A program made the position numbers and the translations under genes. The notes under the pieces were generated by a model, which was not told where the DNA came from, did no database searches, and saw nothing but the letters and a program-made list of their open reading frames with translations. Of a DNA stretch of 14,138 nucleotides, positions 1 through 5,861 are shown in pieces. Positions within the stretch are counted from its first letter, which is position 1; every line of letters starts with the position of its first letter. This DNA is from WJLY01 sp964562405 (GTDB lineage Bacteria; Joyebacterota; Joyebacteria; Joyebacterales; Joyebacteraceae): assembly GCA_964562405.1 (NCBI GenBank), contig CAZLTC010000065.1, forward strand, positions 1 to 14,138, written 5' to 3'.

Positions 1-571
1 CCTCGACGACGTCGAGCGACGTGTCGATGCTCTTCGCCTCTTCCACGGTGATGACGCCGTCCTTGCCCACCTTCTCCATCGCGTCCGCCAGGAGCTCGCC
101 GATCTCTGCGTCGTTGTTGGCGGACACGGTCGCCACCTGTGCGATCTCGGACCTGCTCTTGATCTCGTGGCTCATCTCGCGAAGCTCGATGATGGCCGCG
201 TCGACGGCCTTCTCGATGCCTCGCTTGAGACGCATTGGGTTGGCGCCCGCGGTCACGTTGCGAAGGCCCTGTGCCACCATCGACTGCGCGAGCACGATGG
301 CCGTCGTTGTCCCGTCGCCCGCGATGTCGGCCGTCTTTGTGGCGACCTCCTTCAGCATCTGGGCGCCCATGTTCTCGTATGGTTGCTCGAGGTCGATCTC
401 CTTGGCGATGGTCACGCCGTCGTTGGTGATGACCGGGGAACCGAACTTCTTGTCGAGCACTACGTTGCGTCCCCGCGGCCCGAGGGTGACTCTCACGGCG
501 TTCGCGAGTTTGTCAACGCCTCTACGAAGATGCTCGCGTGCCGTGGAGTCGAACTCCATCTGCTTCGCCAT
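1..571 (-). CDS. groL: Chaperonin GroEL, N-terminal 190 residues (cut by window edge)
   Basis: This is the 60-kDa chaperonin subunit, which forms a double ring and folds proteins in the cytoplasm using ATP, capped by GroES. The translation opens MAKQMEFDSTAREHLRRG and carries the family's nucleotide-site signatures: TLGPRGRNVVLDKKFGSP at about residues 29-46, ITNDGVTIAKEI at 48-59, and GDGTTTAIVLAQ at 85-96. Asp51 and Asp86 match the catalytic pair Asp52 and Asp87 of E. coli. Only the equatorial and the start of the intermediate domain are present; the gene runs off base 1, with one base of codon 191 visible. The ATG at 569-571 follows a strong Shine-Dalgarno AGGGAGGT about 8 bases upstream. 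It sits 30 bases after the groES stop, so the pair is one operon under the CIRCE-controlled promoter near 1110-1138. I see no disruption. The identification is very secure. Confidence 0.97.
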   Translation of the reverse strand, partial: MAKQMEFDSTAREHLRRGVDKLANAVRVTLGPRGRNVVLDKKFGSPVITNDGVTIAKEIDLEQPYENMGAQMLKEVATKTADIAGDGTTTAIVLAQSMVAQGLRNVTAGANPMRLKRGIEKAVDAAIIELREMSHEIKSRSEIAQVATVSANNDAEIGELLADAMEKVGKDGVITVEEAKSIDTSLDVVE

Positions 572-601
572 GCTGCTCTACCTCCCTGCTCAACCACCCG
601 G

Positions 602-964
602 CTACAGGATCGCCAGGATATCGTCGTCCTTCATGAAGAGATACTCCTCGCCGTCGATCGTGATCTCGCTGCCGGACCACTTCCCGAAGAGGATCTCGTC
701 CCCCGCCTTGACGTCGACCTTGATCCGGGTGCCGTCCTCGGAGAGTCTGCCCGGGCCAACCGCGACGACCTTGCCGCGCTGCGGCTTCTCCTTGGCCGTG
801 TCCGGGACGATGATGCCGCCGGCGGTCGTCTGCATCTCTTCCTCGACCCTCTTGACGAGAACCCTGTTCGAAAGAGGCTTGATACCCATCTTCTTCGCGC
901 CGGGCTTCTTGGCCGTCTGCTTCTTGGCCATCTGCTTCTTGGCGGTCTGCTTCTTCGTGGCCAT
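602..964 (-). CDS. groS: Co-chaperonin GroES with a lysine-rich N-terminal extension
   Basis: This is the 10-kDa co-chaperonin that caps GroEL. Residues 26-120 are a normal GroES: MGIKPLSNRVLVKRVEEE at 26-43, the mobile-loop region EMQTTAGGIIVPDTAKEKPQ at 43-62, the GKVVAVGPG strand, and the closing segment EYLFMKDDDILAIL. The protein is 120 residues, about 25 longer than usual, because residues 3-27 are five consecutive pentads of the type A-K-K-Q-T. The start at 964 is supported by the Shine-Dalgarno AAGGGAGGAG, four bases or so before the ATG. The alternative ATG at 887-889 (residue 26, where most GroES begin) has only AAGAAG directly against it. The extension is therefore probably translated. 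It would add about ten lysines to the outer end of each subunit. Whether it is cleaved or binds nucleic acid cannot be told here. It is the first gene of the groES-groEL operon. Confidence 0.96.
   Translation of the reverse strand: MATKKQTAKKQMAKKQTAKKPGAKKMGIKPLSNRVLVKRVEEEMQTTAGGIIVPDTAKEKPQRGKVVAVGPGRLSEDGTRIKVDVKAGDEILFGKWSGSEITIDGEEYLFMKDDDILAIL
884..958 (-). repeat. Five 15-bp tandem units encoding the GroES lysine pentads
   Basis: Five in-frame 15-base units encode TKKQT, AKKQM, AKKQT, AKKPG and AKKMG. The middle three begin GCCAAGAAG and the last begins GCGAAGAAG; all ten lysines use AAG. The units differ mainly at the last two codons, which suggests expansion by slippage or unequal exchange followed by drift. 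Confidence 0.85.
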
Positions 965-982
965 GTCTCCTCCCTTATCTGT

Positions 983-998
983 GGCGGTCCGAACCGCC
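983..998 (-). promoter_or_regulatory. Hairpin in the groES leader just upstream of the ribosome site
   Basis: On the transcript strand GGCGGT, loop TCGG, ACCGCC form a perfect 6-bp stem with a 4-base loop. It ends about seven bases before the groES Shine-Dalgarno sequence (965-976). It may protect the mRNA or influence initiation. It is not a terminator, since no U-run follows. The pairing is visible; the function is inferred. Confidence 0.5.
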
Positions 999-1034
999 TT
1001 CCGTCACACACACGTTCCCGTCATCTCAATCGCC

Positions 1035-1086
1035 AGCGAGAGGCCCCGACGGGAGCGTTCGCCCCCGTGGCCGGGACCGTCTCGCT
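1035..1086 (-). promoter_or_regulatory. Long interrupted stem in the groES 5' leader
   Basis: AGCGAGA at 1035-1041 is exactly complementary to TCTCGCT at 1080-1086. Inside it GGCC (1042-1045) can pair with GGCC (1069-1072), and ACGGG (1049-1053) with CCCGT (1064-1068). If transcription starts near 1103, this structure occupies most of a leader of about 140 bases. The arm at 1085-1086 overlaps the CIRCE element. A structured leader of this kind could affect mRNA stability. No known riboswitch class is recognised. Confidence 0.4.
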
Positions 1087-1111
1087 AGCACTCTTGTCTG
1101 CGGACTGCTAA
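1085..1111 (-). promoter_or_regulatory. CIRCE operator (HrcA binding site) of groES-groEL
   Basis: On the transcript strand the arms are TTAGCAGTC and GAGTGCTAG separated by exactly nine bases. The CIRCE consensus is TTAGCACTC, N9, GAGTGCTAA. Two positions differ: one base in the first arm (G for C) and the last base of the second arm. The site overlaps the end of the -10 box and the expected start point, the usual arrangement for HrcA repression of chaperonin genes. hrcA itself is not in this window. Confidence 0.9.
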
Positions 1112-1138
1112 TGTATTCGAAGAGAGGCTGTTCTGCAA
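1110..1138 (-). promoter_or_regulatory. Sigma-70-like promoter of groES-groEL
   Basis: Reading the minus strand, TTGCAG (1133-1138) and TACATT (1110-1115) are separated by 17 bases. Each hexamer matches four of six consensus bases. The final TT of the -10 box is the first two bases of the CIRCE element. The expected start is near 1103, giving a leader of about 140 bases. Spacing and operator position support the call; the start point is inferred. Confidence 0.75.
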
Positions 1139-1171
1139 GGTCTTTTTGCCCACGACGACCGGGCGGCCTCG

Positions 1172-1948
1172 CTAGGCGTCCGTTCCCTTGACACGTTCGT
1201 ATATGAGTGAGAGCCCCAGCAGGGTCAGGTCCGGCTCGACGGCCTCTATGCGCTTCGAGAAGAGCGCGATCCGCTCGGCCAGACCGCCGGTGGCGATTAC
1301 TCGGGCAGTCTCCCCCCACTCCTCCAGCACCCGCCCCACGATCTCGTCCACCTGGCCCGCGGCCCCGAAGACGATGCCCGACCGCAGCGACTCCTCCGTC
1401 GAGCGCCCGATGGCCCTCTCCGGTGGATCGAGCGCGACGCGGTGCAGGAGCGCCGCGTTCCTGAAAAGGTTCTCCGCCGACGTCAGGAGCCCGGGCGCGA
1501 TGGCACCGCCGAGGTAGTGTCCGTCAGCCGTCACGGCGTCGACCGTCGTCGCCGTGCCGAAGTCGACCACGATGGCCGCTCCATCTGCCATGTGGCGCGC
1601 TGCCACCGCGTTCGCGAGTCGGTCGGGGCCGACCTCACGCGGGTTGTCGTAGTCGATGACCACGCCCAGGTCAGTGTCGGACCCGACCACGACGGGGTCG
1701 ACACCGAACACGTTCTCCGCCATGGACGTAACGGCGCTCGTGAGGGCCGGCACCACTGATGCCACCACGACACCGGTCACGTCCGCCACCGTCACGCCGG
1801 ACTGGCCGCACAGCTCGCGCAGGAGTATCCCGTACTCGTCCGCGGTCCGCCTCGAGTCGCTGGCTATGCGCCACCTCGATACCAGCACTCCGTCCTGGAA
1901 CAACCCGATGACCGTGTTGGTGTTGCCCACGTCGATTGCGAGAAGCAT
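1172..1948 (-). CDS. coaX: Type III pantothenate kinase
   Basis: The enzyme phosphorylates pantothenate, the first committed step of coenzyme A synthesis, in the cytoplasm. The type III (CoaX) family has an ASKHA fold, needs a monovalent cation and is not inhibited by CoA. The 258 residues match the family length. Visible motifs are the phosphate loop DVGNTNTVIGLF at 6-17, TADEYG at 35-40, GPDRLANAVAA at 107-117 with the catalytic Asp109, VVDFGTATTVDAV at 127-139 with the cation-binding Asp129, and GGAIAPG at 147-153. The ATG at 1948 follows GGGAGACGGAAG. It lies 74 bases after nadC, in a gap holding a duplicated sequence. In many bacteria birA sits between nadC and coaX; it is absent here. 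coaX appears to be the last gene of the long block, since the groES promoter follows within 60 bases. I see no terminator between them. Confidence 0.96.
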   Translation of the reverse strand: MLLAIDVGNTNTVIGLFQDGVLVSRWRIASDSRRTADEYGILLRELCGQSGVTVADVTGVVVASVVPALTSAVTSMAENVFGVDPVVVGSDTDLGVVIDYDNPREVGPDRLANAVAARHMADGAAIVVDFGTATTVDAVTADGHYLGGAIAPGLLTSAENLFRNAALLHRVALDPPERAIGRSTEESLRSGIVFGAAGQVDEIVGRVLEEWGETARVIATGGLAERIALFSKRIEAVEPDLTLLGLSLIYERVKGTDA

Positions 1949-1965
1949 CTTCCGTCTCCCGTGCC

Positions 1966-1978
1966 CCGGCGTCGCCGG
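1966..1978 (-). other. Small GC hairpin in the coaX leader
   Basis: CCGGC, loop of three bases, GCCGG gives a perfect 5-bp stem ending about 17 bases before the coaX start. It could reduce or tune coaX translation after nadC. No U-run follows, so it is not an intrinsic terminator. Short GC stems arise easily in DNA this GC-rich. Confidence 0.3.
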
Positions 1979-2032
1979 TCGAATCGCGACGTTTCGGAGT
2001 ATCCCCGTCGAATCGCGACGCCTCAGAGTATC
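1978..2032. repeat. Tandem duplication covering the 3' end of nadC
   Basis: Two 26-base copies, 1978-2003 and 2007-2032, start 29 bases apart. They share the 14-mer GTCGAATCGCGACG exactly and then differ at three of twelve bases before both end in AGTATC. The right copy contains the last codons and TGA stop of nadC (2023-2025). The left copy has CGA where the stop would be and lies in the nadC-coaX gap. Each copy also contains a small inverted repeat, GTCG and CGAC around a 5-base centre. Confidence 0.8.
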
Positions 2033-2862
2033 TCGAGCGATATGTCCAGAGCGCTTGCGGAATGGGTGATCGCGCCCACTGAGATGAAGTCGGCGCCCAG
2101 CGACCCAAGCTCCACCAGCGTCTTCCTGGTGACGCCGCCAGAGATCTCGACCTCCGGCCTGCTCGGATGCCTCCTCGCCTCGGCGATGGCGCTCCGCATC
2201 TCACCTCGCGTCATGTTGTCGAGCATCACGCGGTCGGCGCCGGCATCGAGAGCCTCCCCGAGTTCAGCGGCGCTCGTCACCTCCACCTCGATGCGAACGC
2301 CCGGGTGTGCCCGCCGCACCGCCTCAACGGCGCCCGCGATACTCCCGGCCGCCGCGATGTGATTGTCCTTGATGAGCGCCATGTCCCACAGCCCCATGCG
2401 GTGGTTCGTCCCGCCGCCCAGGACAACGGCCTGCTTTTCCAGCGACCGCATGCCCGGCGTCGTCTTCCGCGTGTCCAGCAGCCTGGTGGGCGAATCGCCG
2501 AGCGCTTCGACGAACTCGGCCGTTGCGCTCGCCACGCCTGAGAGGTGCTGGAGGAAGTTGAGCGCGACACGCTCGGCAGAGATGATCGAGCGCGTCCTGC
2601 CCGCGACCCTCGCGACCACGTCCCCCGGTTCGACGCTGCACCCGTCCGCCACGACCGGCTGGAACCTCGTGAGCGGGTCACGCTCGGCGAAGACGACCGC
2701 CGCCACATCGAGCCCGGCGATCACGCCGCTCGCGTTGGCGATCAGGACCGCCTCGCAGCGTGCGCTCTCGGGTATGACCGAGTCCGTCGTGACGTCTCCG
2801 GGACCGAGGTCCTCGGACAGCGCCGCGCGTATCAGCTCGCGCCCGGTCGGGTCTACGTTCAT
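2023..2862 (-). CDS. nadC: Nicotinate-nucleotide pyrophosphorylase (quinolinate phosphoribosyltransferase)
   Basis: The enzyme converts quinolinate and PRPP to nicotinate mononucleotide, CO2 and pyrophosphate in de novo NAD synthesis in the cytoplasm. The 279 residues match the family length. Motifs in order are EDLGPGDVTTDSV at 17-29, ERVALNFLQHLSGVAS at 97-112, the substrate-binding DTRKTTPG at 130-137, GGGTNHRMGLWDMALIKDNH at 149-168, EVEV at 192-195, MLDNM at 213-217, EISGGV at 239-244 and the phosphate-binding SVGAITHS at 261-268. The ATG at 2860-2862 overlaps the uvrB stop as ATGA. Its ribosome site AAAGGGAAAGG lies within the uvrB end, so the two genes are probably translationally coupled. 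nadA and nadB are not in the window. The 3' end is duplicated just downstream, but the reading frame is intact. Confidence 0.97.
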   Translation of the reverse strand: MNVDPTGRELIRAALSEDLGPGDVTTDSVIPESARCEAVLIANASGVIAGLDVAAVVFAERDPLTRFQPVVADGCSVEPGDVVARVAGRTRSIISAERVALNFLQHLSGVASATAEFVEALGDSPTRLLDTRKTTPGMRSLEKQAVVLGGGTNHRMGLWDMALIKDNHIAAAGSIAGAVEAVRRAHPGVRIEVEVTSAAELGEALDAGADRVMLDNMTRGEMRSAIAEARRHPSRPEVEISGGVTRKTLVELGSLGADFISVGAITHSASALDISLEIL

Positions 2863-5024
2863 TCCTTTCCCTTTCGTCTCCTGCTCCCGTCGATGACGCC
2901 GCCCCTCTTCCGCCGGTCGGCCTTGTCCGCCCCGCGCCCTCCGTCGACGACGTCGCCCGCGATGGGCTTGCCGTCGGCGCCCGCGCGCTGCCTGCGTGGC
3001 CGCTTCGGTGTTGGGATGCCCTCGGTCGCCGGACGTGTCATGACGCCGGTCATTTTGAGCTCGTCTATGCGGTCCCTGAGCGACGCCGCCTTCTCAAACT
3101 CGAGCCTGGCGGCCGCGTTCATCATCTGCTCCTCCAGTATCGCGATCATGGCATCGGTGTCCAGGCCGGGTTCGAACTCGAGCATCTCGACGTCGTGCTC
3201 GAAGTCGGCCTTCGCGTCGGCGACGGCCGTCGCGCGCATGATCTCGTCCCTCGACTTCACGATCGACGTCGGCGTGATGTCGTACTTCTCGTTGTAGGCG
3301 ATCTGCAGCCGACGACGGCGGTCCATTTCCGCCAGCGCCCGTTCCATCGACCCCGTCATCTTGTCGGCGTAGAGGACGACCTTGCCGCCCAAGTTTCTGG
3401 CCGCTCGGCCTGACGTCTGGATGAGCGAGGTGTCGGAGCGAAGGAACCCCTCCTTGTCGGCGTCGAGCACGGCCACGAGTGAGACCTCGGGGAGGTCGAG
3501 CCCTTCCCTGAGCAAGTTTATACCCACGAGCACGTCGAACTCCCCAAGCCTCAGGCCGCGGATGATCTCGACGCGACCGAGCGCGTCTATGTCGGAGTGG
3601 AGATACCTAACGCGTATCCCCAGACCGTGAAGATAGTCGGTGAGGTCCTCGGACATCCGCTTCGTGAGTGTCGTGACGAGGACCCTCTCTCCCCTGGCGG
3701 CGCGGACTCGTATCTCCTCCAGGAGATCATCGATCTGCCCGGCGACGGGCCGCACGTCGATATCGGGATCGACGAGTCCGGTCGGCCGGATGATCTGCTC
3801 GACGATGACTCCCTCGCTCTTCTCCAGCTCGTACGCGCCCGGGGTCGCGGACACGAAGACGGTGTGCCTCATGAAGTCCTCAAACTCATCGAACACGAGC
3901 GGCCGGTTGTCCAGCGCCGATGGCAGTCTGAACCCGTACTTGACCAGCGTTTCCTTCCTCGCGCGGTCGCCGCGGAACATCCCGCGAAGCTGCGGAATCG
4001 CGACATGGGACTCGTCTATGAACATCAGGAAGTCGTCCGGGAAGTAGTCGAGCAGCACCGCGGGGCGCTCTCCAGGCCCACGGCCGGAGAGGTGCCGTGA
4101 GTAGTTCTCTATGCCCGAGCAGTAGCCCATCTCGCGCATCATCTCTATGTCGAAGCGGGTGCGTTGCTCGAGCCGCTGCGCCTCCAGCAGCTTGTTGTCG
4201 TGACGCAGCTCCGCCAGCTGTCCGCTGAGCTCGATCTCTATCTGCGCGATGGCCCGCTCGACGTTCTCCTGCGTCGTGACGAAGTGCTTGGCAGGATAGA
4301 CGGAGACGGTGTCCAGCTCTTCCACGGCCTTTCTGCTGGCGATGTCTATGACCGAGATCCTCTCGATCTCGTCGCCGAAGAACTCGACGCGTATTGCCTT
4401 CTCCTCGTACGAGGGTCTGATCTCCACGACGTCTCCGCGGACGCGGAAGGTCGCCCGCGCGAACTCGTAGTCGTTCCTGTCGTAGCGCATGTCGACGAGG
4501 CGTCTCAGCATCACGTCCCGGTCGACGTGGTCTCCCACGTCGACCGAAAGCAGCATCTCGCTGTATGCCTCCGGGGAACCGATGCCATAGATGCATGAGA
4601 CGGACGCCACGATGATAACGTCGCGGCGTTCGAGCAGAGACGCCGTTGCGCGCAGACGGAGCCTGTCTATCTCATCGTTGACGTCAGCGTCCTTCTCGAT
4701 GTACGTGTCGGTGACCGGGACGTAGGCCTCCGGCTGGTAGTAGTCGTAGTAGCTTACGAAGTACTCGACGGCGTTCTCGGGGAAGAACGCGTTGAACTCA
4801 GCGAAGAGCTGCGCCGCGAGTGTCTTGTTGTGGGATATGACAAGAGCCGGACGGTTGAGCCTCGCGATGACGTTCGCCATCGTGAAGGTCTTGCCGGAGC
4901 CCGTGACGCCCAGGAGGGTCTGGTACCGCTCGCCGCGATTGAGCCCGTCGGAGAGCTGCTCTATGGCCGTACCCTGGTCGCCTTGCGGGCCGTATCCGGA
5001 AACGAGCTTGAAGGACTTGTTCAT
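2859..5024 (-). CDS. uvrB: Excinuclease ABC subunit B (UvrB) with a basic C-terminal tail
   Basis: UvrB is the damage-verifying helicase-like subunit of nucleotide excision repair; it is loaded by UvrA and recruits UvrC for incision. The 721 residues carry Walker A GVTGSGKT at 39-46, the tyrosine-rich beta-hairpin YYDYYQPEAYVP at 92-103 that clamps DNA, the Walker B region FLMFIDESH at 332-340, VSATPG at 391-396, and helicase motifs VGINLLREGLDLPEV at 500-514 and QTSGRAARN at 536-544. The UVR (UvrC-binding) domain lies at about 626-657. Most UvrB proteins end shortly after it. Here about 60 further residues follow, rich in Arg, Lys and Gly (KRPRRQR, DRRKRGG, GSRRRKGKE). The ATG at 5024 follows GGGGAGAC. 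The gene overlaps nadC by four bases and follows the RodZ-like gene after 84 bases. The LexA site expected in SOS-controlled uvrB genes was not seen. Confidence 0.98.
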   Translation of the reverse strand: MNKSFKLVSGYGPQGDQGTAIEQLSDGLNRGERYQTLLGVTGSGKTFTMANVIARLNRPALVISHNKTLAAQLFAEFNAFFPENAVEYFVSYYDYYQPEAYVPVTDTYIEKDADVNDEIDRLRLRATASLLERRDVIIVASVSCIYGIGSPEAYSEMLLSVDVGDHVDRDVMLRRLVDMRYDRNDYEFARATFRVRGDVVEIRPSYEEKAIRVEFFGDEIERISVIDIASRKAVEELDTVSVYPAKHFVTTQENVERAIAQIEIELSGQLAELRHDNKLLEAQRLEQRTRFDIEMMREMGYCSGIENYSRHLSGRGPGERPAVLLDYFPDDFLMFIDESHVAIPQLRGMFRGDRARKETLVKYGFRLPSALDNRPLVFDEFEDFMRHTVFVSATPGAYELEKSEGVIVEQIIRPTGLVDPDIDVRPVAGQIDDLLEEIRVRAARGERVLVTTLTKRMSEDLTDYLHGLGIRVRYLHSDIDALGRVEIIRGLRLGEFDVLVGINLLREGLDLPEVSLVAVLDADKEGFLRSDTSLIQTSGRAARNLGGKVVLYADKMTGSMERALAEMDRRRRLQIAYNEKYDITPTSIVKSRDEIMRATAVADAKADFEHDVEMLEFEPGLDTDAMIAILEEQMMNAAARLEFEKAASLRDRIDELKMTGVMTRPATEGIPTPKRPRRQRAGADGKPIAGDVVDGGRGADKADRRKRGGVIDGSRRRKGKE

Positions 5025-5075
5025 TGTCTCCCCGCGGCGCCCCAGGTCACTGACGGATCCCAGCGAGGAGAGCCC

Positions 5076-5088
5076 GCCGTCCGACGGC
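5076..5088 (-). other. Inverted repeat in the gap ahead of uvrB
   Basis: GCCGTC and GACGGC flank one central base in the 84-bp gap between the RodZ-like gene and uvrB. As RNA it gives a 5-bp stem with a 3-base loop. No U-run follows, so read-through into uvrB is expected. Nothing else recognisable lies in this gap. Confidence 0.3.
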
Positions 5089-5108
5089 CGGTGGACCGCT
5101 CGCGCCGT

Positions 5109-5837
5109 CTAGCGCGACATCCCCGCTTCCGTGACGACCAGGTTCTCCACAGGGCCGCGCCCGGAGCCGGCCACTCCCAGGTACTCCCCGTTCAGGTAGA
5201 GCTCCAGGGCATCGCCCGTGCCGACGAAAAGACTGAACTCCTCCACGCCCTCCCAGCGGCGCCTCTCGCCGGCGTCCAGCGTCAGGTCCGACACGCGCTC
5301 CCCGTCCACGGAAACGGCCACGTAGACACGTTCCTTCGCGACGACCATTAGCTCCAGACCGTGCACCTCTATCATCGTGTCGACCCAGGCCGCCTCGCTC
5401 ACGGGCTGGGTAACGAGAGGCGCCTCCTCGGCCGTTTGCTCCGGCATCCTCGGCCGCGCCGCCCACTTCACCACGAAGACGGTCACGAGAACGACCGCGA
5501 CGATAGCCGCCGCGATCCACAGCCAGCGCCGGCCCTGCTCCTTGCGCTGCTCCTGAAGCTCGATCTCGACGGTGTCCCACTCGTCGAGTTCATCGGGCTC
5601 GTTCTGCTGAGTGAAGCGCATGTACTTCTGGACGATCTCGTCCTCGTCAAGTCCAAGGAAACGGGCGTAGGTGCGCAGGTGCCCCTTCACGTACACGGGC
5701 GCGGGCAGGACGCTGAAGCGGTCCTCCTCGATCGCCTGGACGATCACGGAGCTCACCTTCGTGGCCTTGGCAACGTCCTCCAGCGTCTTCTCCTGGGCCT
5801 CGCGCTCGCGCCTCAGGAGGTCGCCGACGGATTCCAT
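5109..5837 (-). CDS. RodZ-like transmembrane protein (cytoplasmic HTH plus DUF4115)
   Basis: The protein has the three-part layout of RodZ, a membrane protein that links MreB filaments to the wall-synthesis machinery and keeps rod shape. Residues 3-70 form a cytoplasmic Xre-like helix-turn-helix domain (SVGDLLRREREAQEKTLEDV, then IEEDRFSVLPAPVYVKGHLR), the HTH_25 pattern typical of RodZ. A charged linker precedes one membrane segment at about 105-123 (WLWIAAAIVAVVLVTVFVV). Residues 152-235 form a beta-rich outer domain of the DUF4115 type, with DLTLDAGERRRWEGVEEF and VGTGDALELYLNGEYLG. The 242-residue length is short for the family. The ATG at 5837 follows GGAGGAAC. It lies 24 bases after the DUF4139 gene. 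mreB is not present here, so a role in shape is by analogy. Family membership is secure; the rodZ name itself is less so. Confidence 0.85.
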   Translation of the reverse strand: MESVGDLLRREREAQEKTLEDVAKATKVSSVIVQAIEEDRFSVLPAPVYVKGHLRTYARFLGLDEDEIVQKYMRFTQQNEPDELDEWDTVEIELQEQRKEQGRRWLWIAAAIVAVVLVTVFVVKWAARPRMPEQTAEEAPLVTQPVSEAAWVDTMIEVHGLELMVVAKERVYVAVSVDGERVSDLTLDAGERRRWEGVEEFSLFVGTGDALELYLNGEYLGVAGSGRGPVENLVVTEAGMSR

Positions 5838-5861
5838 TTGTTCCTCCGGAGCCTTCGCCCT

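Noticed and set aside
1141..1165. Possible terminator after coaX
   Set aside because: A small GCCC/GGGC stem is present, but on the coaX transcript it is followed by A residues, not U.
5025..5108. LexA-type SOS box ahead of uvrB
   Set aside because: I see no CTGT-N8-ACAG or GAAC-N4-GTTC type dyad in the gap.
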